A stretch of 64,000 nt of DNA from Companilactobacillus sp. RD055328 (GTDB lineage Bacteria; Bacillota; Bacilli; Lactobacillales; Lactobacillaceae): NCBI RefSeq assembly GCF_022835675.1, contig NZ_BQUT01000005.1:186001-250000 (forward strand). Direction: 5' to 3'. The notes beneath the pieces are model-generated. The model had not been told where the DNA came from, searched no databases, and was given only the letters and a program-made list of their open reading frames with translations. This document shows positions 57,119-64,000 of the stretch, piece by piece (the stretch's first letter is position 1; the number at the start of each line of letters is the position of its first letter). A program made the position numbers and the translations under genes.

Positions 57119-57796
57119 ATGAAAAAATTATCACTTGCAGAAAAAAACAATTTAATTAGAGCAGCCGTAATGGGTGCAAACGATGGAATCCTTTCAGTTT
57201 CTGGTATTGTTATTGGTGTTGCTGGTGCTACTTCTAGCACTTTTGCAATTTTTATAGCTGGATTTGCCGGAGCATTAGCTGGAACTGTTTCTATGGCAAT
57301 GGGAGAATATGTCTCTGTTCATTCACAAAATGACGCACAGACAAAAGCCGTTAGTGAACAAGAATATGCTTTAAAACATAATTATGATGAAGAATATAAT
57401 TATGTAAGCAAAAAATATACGGATCAAGGTATCTCTATTGTTTTAGCACAAAAAGCTACTACCGAAATGATGAATAATGATGCTTTAGCAACAACTGTTC
57501 GTGAACGTCACGGTTTTTCAATTAATCATGAAGTTTCTGCAATTGGAGCTGCCGTTACTTCAATGATTGCCTTTCCTTTAGGTTCGTTATTACCAATGAT
57601 GGCAATTACATTATTTCCAACTGATATTAGAATTATTGCAACAGTTATATCCGTCTTGGTTGCGTTGAGTATTACTGGATATTTAGCAGCAACTTTGTCA
57701 CAAGCTAATCGTACGACGGCAACAATTCGTAACGTCATTTCAGGTATCTTTACAATGATAGTTACATATACAATTGGATCACTAATAGGTAGGTAA
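57119..57796 (+). CDS. VIT family iron/manganese transporter, first copy
   Basis: A 225-residue protein of the VIT1/Ccc1 family, which moves Fe2+ or Mn2+ out of the cytoplasm. The first helix reads IRAAVMGANDGILSVSGIVIGVAGA, then AGTVSMAMGEYVSVHSQNDAQ, with the metal-binding Glu-rich loop after it and three more membrane helices. The ATG at 57119 lies eight bases after AGGGG; a TTG two codons earlier is too close to that site. The next gene starts six bases after its stop. Confidence 0.9.
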   Translation: MKKLSLAEKNNLIRAAVMGANDGILSVSGIVIGVAGATSSTFAIFIAGFAGALAGTVSMAMGEYVSVHSQNDAQTKAVSEQEYALKHNYDEEYNYVSKKYTDQGISIVLAQKATTEMMNNDALATTVRERHGFSINHEVSAIGAAVTSMIAFPLGSLLPMMAITLFPTDIRIIATVISVLVALSITGYLAATLSQANRTTATIRNVISGIFTMIVTYTIGSLIGR

Positions 57797-57801
57797 GCAT
57801 A

Positions 57802-58494
57802 ATGAAAAATATAAAATCAGATAAAAGTAATAAAACCTTAGAAGAGAGAATGAATGTCATAAGAGCAGGGGTTCTTGGTTCTAATGATGGTATACTGACT
57901 GTCGTTGGTGTTTTGTTTTCTGTAGGAGCAGCAACTAATAATCAATTCACTATATTTATCGCTGGACTTGCCGACTTATTAGCTTGTGCTTTATCAATGG
58001 CTTCTGGTGAATATGCGTCTGTGAGTTCACAATCTGATTCCGAAAAAGTTGTTGTCGCTAATGAAACTCGCCGACTTGAAGAAAACCCCAGTATGGTTGA
58101 ACAAGAAATTAGTGATATTTATGTAAGTAAAGGTATTACTAAAGAAACAGCCAATGAAATTGCTAAAGAGTTAATGAATAAGAATCCTCTTCAAACAATT
58201 TTATCGTTAAAATATGATATTCAATTAAATCATTATGTTAGTCCATGGGGAGCTGCATTTTCATCATTAGTATGCGCTGCTTTAGGTGGGGCTTTCCCTT
58301 TGATTGCTCTTGTAATCACAACTGCAAATTGGCAAGTTGTTACAACAATACTTGCTACAACAGTAGCAGTGGGTTTAACAGGTTACTTGAGTGCGCTAAT
58401 AGGTAATGGTTTGCCTAAAAAGGCAATCATAAGAAATATCGTTATCGGGTTGATAACAATTGCTATTCATTATGGAATTGGGTTATTATTCTAG
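57802..58494 (+). CDS. VIT family iron/manganese transporter, second copy
   Basis: A 230-residue paralogue of the preceding gene: MNVIRAGVLGSNDGILTVVGVLFSVGAA, then ACALSMASGEYASVSSQSDSEK and five membrane segments in all. Tandem VIT pairs occur in other lactobacilli and may form heteromers; that is inference. AGGT lies in the end of the first copy. perR follows after 28 bases. Confidence 0.9.
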   Translation: MKNIKSDKSNKTLEERMNVIRAGVLGSNDGILTVVGVLFSVGAATNNQFTIFIAGLADLLACALSMASGEYASVSSQSDSEKVVVANETRRLEENPSMVEQEISDIYVSKGITKETANEIAKELMNKNPLQTILSLKYDIQLNHYVSPWGAAFSSLVCAALGGAFPLIALVITTANWQVVTTILATTVAVGLTGYLSALIGNGLPKKAIIRNIVIGLITIAIHYGIGLLF

Positions 58495-58522
58495 TATATA
58501 TAGTATTAAGGGGGGAGATCAT

Positions 58523-58957
58523 ATGAATAACCATGAAATAGATTTGGTAATCAATAAATTGAAGAGCGCCGGAAATAAAGTTACGGAACCTCGAAAAATG
58601 ATTATTGAATATATGATAAATCATCAAACTCATCCAACAGTTGACATGATTCATTCAGATTTAAATAATCTTCCATTGTCAACGATTTATAATACTTTAG
58701 AGTTACTTGTTGATATGAACATTGTTATAGAGATTGATAGTACAAATGACGAAAAGACTCATTATGACTATTTTGGTAAACCACATTATCACGTAGTATG
58801 TACCAACTGCGGAAAAATTACCGATGCTGATAATTTTGATTTCAGTAAATTGCCAACAGCTGCAAACGAGGCAACTGATTATCATATAACTGGTATGGGT
58901 GTTGAGGTATATGGACTTTGTCCGGACTGCCAAAAAATAACAAATAAAAAGGAGTGA
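58523..58957 (+). CDS. perR: Fur-family regulator, PerR type
   Basis: A 144-residue repressor with N-terminal winged helix and C-terminal dimer domain. All five PerR regulatory-metal ligands align: His37 (THPTVD), Asp82, His88 and His90 (PHYHVVC), and Asp101. The structural zinc uses Cys93, Cys96, Cys133 and Cys136. It should sense peroxide through His oxidation or Fe/Mn status. The frame opens 21 codons earlier; the ATG at 58523 follows AAGGGGGGAG. Confidence 0.9.
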   Translation: MNNHEIDLVINKLKSAGNKVTEPRKMIIEYMINHQTHPTVDMIHSDLNNLPLSTIYNTLELLVDMNIVIEIDSTNDEKTHYDYFGKPHYHVVCTNCGKITDADNFDFSKLPTAANEATDYHITGMGVEVYGLCPDCQKITNKKE

Positions 58958-58976
58958 TATATAATCACTCTTTTTT
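58952..58976. terminator. Terminator of the perR operon, perhaps also dacA
   Basis: GAGTGAT and ATCACTC pair around ATATA with six T on the plus strand; the A-run on the other side is weaker. Confidence 0.8.
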
Positions 58977-60210
58977 ATTTGAATAACTCCGTAATTTTAC
59001 GATAGTAAGTGGTAAAAATATTAGCTCTTTCAATGTTTTTAGTCGTTGCATACTTAATAATCGGTGTTTCTTCTAAAAAATCATTGTAATTAGAATTATC
59101 AGTCATTATTTTTCTAGTAGCAACTACTTCATTTTTCTTCAAAGGCGCTGATTTCTTTTGATAATTAATCTTGGAAGTTAATTTCAACTTATCACCAGTT
59201 TCAGTAAATAGATAATTATCTGAAACTGGTTTTAGTTTGATTTCACCATTTTTAGCCTTAGCATTATCTACTTTATGCGTCACTGTATTAGCAATTGGCA
59301 AGATAGAAGTATTAGCAGTCACTTCATTTAAAATTTGAACTGTATCATTGAATGTAGTTTCATAATTCATATTATCTTTAGAATTAAGCACTACAGTAAT
59401 GACTGGTTCGTTATCAATATGCGTTAATCCAACAAAATTCTTACCATTATTCGGCGTCGATCCAGTCTTAAGTCCTTCAAACTTATATTGATCATTATCT
59501 AACAAATCATCTGTATTATTAATTGCTTGATTATTTCCATCTTTATCAGGGAATTCAGCAGTTTTTAGACTTGTAATATTAGTTATTTCTGGAAAATCTT
59601 CTAATATTTTTTTTGCAAGAAGGGCAACTTCTCGAGCTGATAATTGATTTTCTACTGATTCAGATAATTCAGGATTATTATATATTCCTAAATCGCCATT
59701 TCTCAAGCCCGAAGCAGAAATAATATTTGCATCTTTTATACCCCATGAATTTAGTAATTTATCAGCTTTTTTGTAGTAGTTTTCTTGACTACCAGCCACA
59801 AGATTGGCTAAAGAAATTGCTGCAGCATTAGAAGAAGGCAACAGGGCCGCTTCTTCGAGTTGCTGCACAGTATAGCTTTTAGTTGGGCTCATAGGAATAT
59901 TAGCAAACATTAGATTATCACTAAATGTAGCAACATCTTGTGAAACGTTAACTAATTGGGTTCTTTTAATTTCATTACCTTTAATTGCTTGTTCAACCAT
60001 ATAAATAACAATTAACTTTGATATCGATGCAATTGGTAGACGTTCAGAGCCGTTTTTGTCAGCAATGACTTGACCAGTATTCAAATCAGCAACCAATGCA
60101 GCTTCAGAGTTAATGTTCGCTGGTTCAAGAATTGCAGCACTTACAGTGCCAGTTGAACCTAATATCATAAAAATAATTATCATACGTATTAAGTGTCGAG
60201 TATATTTCAT
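58975..60210 (-). CDS. dacA: D-alanyl-D-alanine carboxypeptidase (class C/A low-molecular-weight PBP)
   Basis: A 411-residue S11 serine peptidase that trims the pentapeptide stem of peptidoglycan. An N-terminal signal peptide (RHLIRMIIIFMILGSTGTVSA) ends near residue 25. Active-site boxes are Ser62-Ile-Ser-Lys65, SSN (PSSNAAAIS) and KTG (LKTGSTPNNG). The C-terminal PBP5-type beta domain and a terminal amphipathic helix (ERANIFTTYYRKITELFK) probably hold it to the membrane. AAGGA precedes the ATG. Confidence 0.93.
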   Translation of the reverse strand: MKYTRHLIRMIIIFMILGSTGTVSAAILEPANINSEAALVADLNTGQVIADKNGSERLPIASISKLIVIYMVEQAIKGNEIKRTQLVNVSQDVATFSDNLMFANIPMSPTKSYTVQQLEEAALLPSSNAAAISLANLVAGSQENYYKKADKLLNSWGIKDANIISASGLRNGDLGIYNNPELSESVENQLSAREVALLAKKILEDFPEITNITSLKTAEFPDKDGNNQAINNTDDLLDNDQYKFEGLKTGSTPNNGKNFVGLTHIDNEPVITVVLNSKDNMNYETTFNDTVQILNEVTANTSILPIANTVTHKVDNAKAKNGEIKLKPVSDNYLFTETGDKLKLTSKINYQKKSAPLKKNEVVATRKIMTDNSNYNDFLEETPIIKYATTKNIERANIFTTYYRKITELFK

Positions 60211-60444
60211 TGAATGTTTAATTCCTTTTTACTAATAGTTATCTACTTATAGAGTATATATATAAATTATAGTTCATACCAGGTTTTTAAGAGGAGAAGT
60301 AATCGGATTTATTTAAGGTTACATAATATATATTATACGAAGTTGTTGTTTAAGAAGAATATATCACCTATTTATCCAATGGTTCATAATTAATATTATT
60401 TGCCAAATAGTGTAAACTATTCTTAATAACGAGGATAATTAATT

Positions 60445-62130
60445 ATGTTAGATATTGAAAAAATAATTGATGATTTATATCAATTAGAAAAAATTCTAAA
60501 TGATCTTGATAAACTTAAGTTTCGTGCGTACACTTATATGCCACTTACTTTTGATGAATCGGCTGTCCAAGAACTTTTAGTCAAAAACAAGCGAATATCT
60601 TTTAGATATGAACAATTAAAAATTAAAAAAACGCGCCTAATTAACAAACTACTTGGTTATTCAGCTAAAGCTGATTCCACTAACAACTATATCACTTACA
60701 AATTGACCCGACTTAAACAATTAGACGATGACAGCCTTAAACTTAATATAAATAATAATAATCGGAACAGAAAAATCAACAATTTAAAGACAATACTAAG
60801 CAATCTAATAAATGAACACATTGCTGAATCATTAATTACTGTTAATCAAATAAATGCATATTTATTTGATTTGGACTCTAATAATTTCAGACAAATAGAT
60901 CCTATTGATCTATATTCCAGCAAAGACTTTAAAATCACCGTTATGGAGTTAAATTATTTATCTATTTACTTTAGTAATGATGAAATTAAAACCTATATGA
61001 AATATTTAATCTTTAAATATAGTGGCCATTTTGCTTCTGACATTCAATTCTTTGACGCACGTACTATTTTACCCGAATCAACAAATAGTGGCTTCTCGGC
61101 CTTTGCTTATGCCTTTAAAATCGATGGTAACCTCCAATGCTATATATCTTTTAAAGGAACTGAAGGTTCGATGGAAGATCCCAGAATTAAGTCCTTTACA
61201 AAACGGTTTGATAATTACGTTAATGAAAGTTTTTTAGACTGGGCTTACAACATAGATTCAATGTTACTTGGTAATAACGAGAATAATAAACAATTAGATC
61301 TAGCTCGTAATTTCACACATATTATAATTGGTCATATGAACGAACTCGACTCTAATAATACGATATATGCATTGGGTCATTCTTTAGGTGGACATTTTGT
61401 CCAAACAATCCAACTACTTGATACTGCTTTTGATTTCGGCTATACGCTAAATTCTGCTCCGATACAATTAAAACAAGTACGTTATTATAAACCTAATTTA
61501 TTTGATGAAGATACCTGGAACAAATTATATTCATTAACTAATTATAATGCTCAAGATATTGAAACCGACCTATTCATACGTAATTTAATGCCTAAGAGTT
61601 TTAATGAAATAACAAATGAGTGGTTTAGAAATGATATAACAAGAGTTTATTTTGGTTTCCCAAATACTTTCTATATTGGTACTTCTAATTATCTGAATAC
61701 TACTAATTGGTACTACCCTTTCAAATCGAATATTACGGGTTATCTTAAAGAAGAAGATATTCAGATTTATACTGACTTTTTTGGCGGCTTAATTGCTTAC
61801 TTAAAACATGTGAAATCAAAAAATGGTACTCGTATTATGGGACGTATCCTTCTTTATACCTTCCAAACTCTACGTATGTTATATGAATCTATAAAAACTG
61901 AGAAGGCAAAGAATGTTTTCAAAGACTTTGCTACTTATCTTTATGATTCTAAAATATTCAAAGACACACCTACTGTCGTTCAAGATAATTTCAAACGTGA
62001 TCTTTCTAAGCCAATGACTACACTTCGTGTCTTCCAAGGAGAATGGCCGTTTCTAAGTAGTCTTAATACCGATATGATGGACACTGTAATTTATTTTCAT
62101 ACCATTGAAGGTGCTAAATTTTTCAAATAA
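60445..62130 (+). CDS. Lipase-like alpha/beta hydrolase with helical N-terminal domain
   Basis: A 561-residue protein. Residues 1-130 are predicted helical and charged, without signal peptide. A class 3 lipase-like core follows: CYISFKGTEGSMEDPR near 232-247 as the oxyanion strand, then YALGHSLGGHFVQT with nucleophile Ser313. The C-terminal 150 residues are of unknown fold. Catalytic Asp and His cannot be assigned with certainty. It resembles lipase domains of secreted Gram-positive effectors in layout, but no type VII secretion gene is near. CGAGGA precedes the ATG. Confidence 0.65.
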   Translation: MLDIEKIIDDLYQLEKILNDLDKLKFRAYTYMPLTFDESAVQELLVKNKRISFRYEQLKIKKTRLINKLLGYSAKADSTNNYITYKLTRLKQLDDDSLKLNINNNNRNRKINNLKTILSNLINEHIAESLITVNQINAYLFDLDSNNFRQIDPIDLYSSKDFKITVMELNYLSIYFSNDEIKTYMKYLIFKYSGHFASDIQFFDARTILPESTNSGFSAFAYAFKIDGNLQCYISFKGTEGSMEDPRIKSFTKRFDNYVNESFLDWAYNIDSMLLGNNENNKQLDLARNFTHIIIGHMNELDSNNTIYALGHSLGGHFVQTIQLLDTAFDFGYTLNSAPIQLKQVRYYKPNLFDEDTWNKLYSLTNYNAQDIETDLFIRNLMPKSFNEITNEWFRNDITRVYFGFPNTFYIGTSNYLNTTNWYYPFKSNITGYLKEEDIQIYTDFFGGLIAYLKHVKSKNGTRIMGRILLYTFQTLRMLYESIKTEKAKNVFKDFATYLYDSKIFKDTPTVVQDNFKRDLSKPMTTLRVFQGEWPFLSSLNTDMMDTVIYFHTIEGAKFFK

Positions 62131-62160
62131 AAAAGAACAATCAAACGATTGTTCTTTTTT
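62129..62160. terminator. Bidirectional terminator, lipase-like / sugar transporter
   Basis: AAGAACAATC and GATTGTTCTT pair around AAAC with A- and T-runs on both sides. Confidence 0.93.
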
Positions 62161-62171
62161 ATTAATTATTT

Positions 62172-63065
62172 TTATTTGATAAAGGCTGTAGCTGAACCGG
62201 CTATTACGATTAATAATAATCCAATAATAACTGCAGTCATTTCTTTGTTTGTCTTTTTTTCTTTCAATATATAGATACCACCTAAAGTTGCTACAATAGC
62301 ACTCGTTTGTGATAATACAAATCCAGTAGCCATACCATTGACGGATGTTTGCATTGAAATTAATAATGTTAATGCTGCAAAAGCAAAGAAGAAACCACTG
62401 ATAATATTCATATATGATGTACGTTCAGCAAATGGTTTTTCTTTGGGAGAGAAAGTAATATATAATCCATAAATTGTCCCAGCTATTGCCATTCCAATTG
62501 CTTGTGGTAAAAAGGCATGCATTCCGTCAGCATTAACTGATTGTGGGAATGCTGAATATCCAAGATATCCAATTTCGCCGATTAATAGGAAAATAATACC
62601 TTTCATGACTCCTTTTTTAGCGGAACCTGTTTCTTTTTTCTCGCTCCAAGCTGTCAAATATACACCGATAATAATTAAGATCATTGCTGAAAAACCGATT
62701 AATTTAGCCTGTGATGTTGCCCAACTTCCTCTGAATAGTACTGCAAACAATGAAGCACCTATCAATTGAAAACCTGTTGTAATCGGCATTGTTCTTGAAA
62801 CGCCCATAAGCGTAAAAACATAAAAAGTAATGATTTGAGCAGTTGCCCAACAAGCACCGGATATAATACTAAAAACTAAAGTTTTTGTATCATTTGGAAA
62901 CCAAGCACCAGTAAACATCGCCGTAATAACGGCAAAAACAAGTGTTCCATACGTAGTTCCGATAATTTGGTTAACTGGCTTACCACCAATTTTTCCTACT
63001 AATACTGGGAAAATACCCCAGCCAATCATTGGCATTAAACCAATTAAAATATTCCCAAAGTTCAT
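62172..63065 (-). CDS. GRP-family sugar transporter (glucose/ribose uptake, GlcU/RbsU-like)
   Basis: A 297-residue protein with ten membrane segments. The start MNFGNILIGLMPMIGWGIFPVLVGKIGGKPVNQ and GACWATAQIITFYVFTLMGVSRTMPITTGFQLIGASL match the glucose/ribose porter family of the drug/metabolite superfamily. Members take up glucose or ribose by proton symport. No ribokinase or sugar catabolic gene is adjacent, so the sugar is open. AGG precedes the ATG. Confidence 0.88.
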   Translation of the reverse strand: MNFGNILIGLMPMIGWGIFPVLVGKIGGKPVNQIIGTTYGTLVFAVITAMFTGAWFPNDTKTLVFSIISGACWATAQIITFYVFTLMGVSRTMPITTGFQLIGASLFAVLFRGSWATSQAKLIGFSAMILIIIGVYLTAWSEKKETGSAKKGVMKGIIFLLIGEIGYLGYSAFPQSVNADGMHAFLPQAIGMAIAGTIYGLYITFSPKEKPFAERTSYMNIISGFFFAFAALTLLISMQTSVNGMATGFVLSQTSAIVATLGGIYILKEKKTNKEMTAVIIGLLLIVIAGSATAFIK

Positions 63066-63093
63066 ACTATCAACCTATCCTTTTATCAAAAAT

Positions 63094-63120
63094 AAAAAGA
63101 TGGACTCAAATCCATCTTTT
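63094..63120 (-). terminator. Terminator of ppaC
   Basis: AAAGATGGA and TCCATCTTT pair around a six-base loop and end in a T-run on the minus strand, 50 bases after the ppaC stop. Confidence 0.8.
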
Positions 63121-63170
63121 AACGTAATTCTATTATATTGGTCTGTACCAGTTTTTTCAATAACTCTTAA

Positions 63171-64000
63171 CTAAAAGTTAGCATTTAATTGTGGTACAAC
63201 TTGCTTCTTACGTGAAACAACACCAGGAAGAAGTGCAATATTATCGACAAGTTTTTGATCAAAAGTTTTTTCAAATACAGAAACTGATTCATCATCACCT
63301 AAAACGATTGCCTTGGTATCACTTGTAAGAATATTAGTTATCAAAAGAATAAATAGATTTTCGTTTTCAGCAGACATTTCAGCCTTAATTGCTTCTTCGA
63401 ATTCTGCTTTTCTTTGTAATGTTTCGTCTAAATCAACAGTATTAATTTGATCAATACGGATTGATTTGTTGTTCATATCGAATGTTTTAGCATCCATTTC
63501 AATTAACTCTTTAGCTGATTTACTTGCTAAATTAGTACCAGCCTTTAACATCTCTAGACCATATGATTCATAGTCTAATCCAGCTGTTTTAGATAGGCTC
63601 TTAAGCGCTGCTTCATCTTCATTAGTTGTTGTTGGTGATTTTAGTAATAAAGTATCAGAGATAATAGCTGACATCATTAATCCAGCAAGTGTTGCTGGAA
63701 TTTCTATTCTTGCTTGATTCATTAATTTCCAAATAATTGTACTTGTAGATCCAAGTGGTTCTGCGTGATAGAATAGTGGATTTGCAGTTTCAAAATTAGC
63801 TATTCTATGGTGATCAATAACATTTGTGATTTCAACATCACTAATATTATCAACACTTTGTTTAGGTTCATTATGATCAACTAACATAACTTGTTTTGTA
63901 TCTGCTGAACTAATGATACGTGGGTAGTCATAATTAAAGTGATTAAAAACAAATTTTGTTTCTTCATTTGGTTCCCCTAAAGCAACAGCCTCAGTATCCT
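63171..64000 (-). CDS. ppaC: Manganese-dependent inorganic pyrophosphatase (start truncated)
   Basis: A class II pyrophosphatase of the DHH family, missing its first 30 or so residues beyond the window edge. The visible frame runs to the last base and begins DTEAVALGEPNEETKFVFNH. VMLVDHNE and VIDHHRIANFETANP carry Mn ligands. The C-terminal domain ends with VVSRKKQVVPQL, the substrate-binding SRKKQ motif. An internal ATG at 63887 is not the start, since the reading frame and family similarity continue upstream of it. Confidence 0.95.
   Translation of the reverse strand, partial: DTEAVALGEPNEETKFVFNHFNYDYPRIISSADTKQVMLVDHNEPKQSVDNISDVEITNVIDHHRIANFETANPLFYHAEPLGSTSTIIWKLMNQARIEIPATLAGLMMSAIISDTLLLKSPTTTNEDEAALKSLSKTAGLDYESYGLEMLKAGTNLASKSAKELIEMDAKTFDMNNKSIRIDQINTVDLDETLQRKAEFEEAIKAEMSAENENLFILLITNILTSDTKAIVLGDDESVSVFEKTFDQKLVDNIALLPGVVSRKKQVVPQLNANF

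Noticed and set aside
60211-60444. Regulatory RNA in the 234-base gap between dacA and the lipase-like gene
   Set aside because: The gap is AT-rich with runs of TATA and one short AATAGT/ACTATT palindrome at 60406-60421; no riboswitch core, terminator or convincing promoter was found.

Overview
The window is about 64 kb of AT-rich chromosome from a low-GC Gram-positive bacterium, almost certainly a member of the Lactobacillaceae. The evidence is the mevalonate route to isoprenoids with a type 2 (Fni) isomerase, RexAB-type recombination helicase-nuclease, an exonuclease-fused DinG, small lactobacillus-type proteins (EbsA-like, a short helix-turn-helix protein behind lepB), a type B RNase P RNA, and Bacillus-like gene order throughout. 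Genus and species cannot be fixed by eye. I see no tRNA, IS element, prophage or CRISPR array; this is core chromosome. TTG starts preceded by a clear ribosome binding site are common (about ten genes).

Layout. 1-3.3 kb: end of msrB, a YitT membrane protein, endonuclease IV, the PPDK regulator and rpsU. 3.3-13 kb: the housekeeping run phoH-ybeY-cdd-era-recO, then a glycine T-box and glyQ-glyS-dnaG-rpoD. 13-17 kb: trmK, a Nif3-like protein, pepT, a tautomerase, a 31-codon membrane peptide, and lepB with a small HTH gene. 17-20 kb: a methyltransferase-like protein, an orphan MacB/FtsX-like membrane protein and rsmF. 20-24 kb, minus strand: mevalonate operon mvaK1-mvaD-mvaK2-fni. 24-37.5 kb: rexB-rexA-dinG-ypmB-asnS-dnaD-nth. 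37.5-43 kb: pbp1A and recU diverge from ypsA-gpsB-rnpB-rlmL. 43-50 kb: corA, lplA, an EbsA-like protein, fhs, lspA, rluD and pyrR. 54-64 kb: degV, an amino acid permease, two VIT-type metal transporters with perR, dacA, a lipase-like protein, a GRP-type sugar transporter, and the start-truncated ppaC.

Most unusual locus (48.9-53.0 kb). A PyrR attenuator and pyrR are followed by two intact reading frames related to carbamoyl-phosphate synthase whose catalytic residues are gone. The CarA-like protein has Gly for the catalytic Cys and Asp for the catalytic His of the glutaminase. The CarB-like protein has lost its glycine-rich ATP loop and its second synthetase half has shrunk to about 270 residues. 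Both frames are open over 3.4 kb with good ribosome binding sites, so this looks like a maintained pseudo-enzyme pair under pyrimidine control rather than fresh decay.

Two further themes stand out. The metal-transport operon VIT-VIT-perR carries a near-perfect 7-1-7 Per/Fur-type operator just downstream of its promoter, pointing to feedback by its own third gene. Three DNA repair enzymes that elsewhere carry [4Fe-4S] clusters (AddB/RexB, DinG, Nth) lack all or half of the cluster cysteines here, consistent with an iron-sparing lifestyle.
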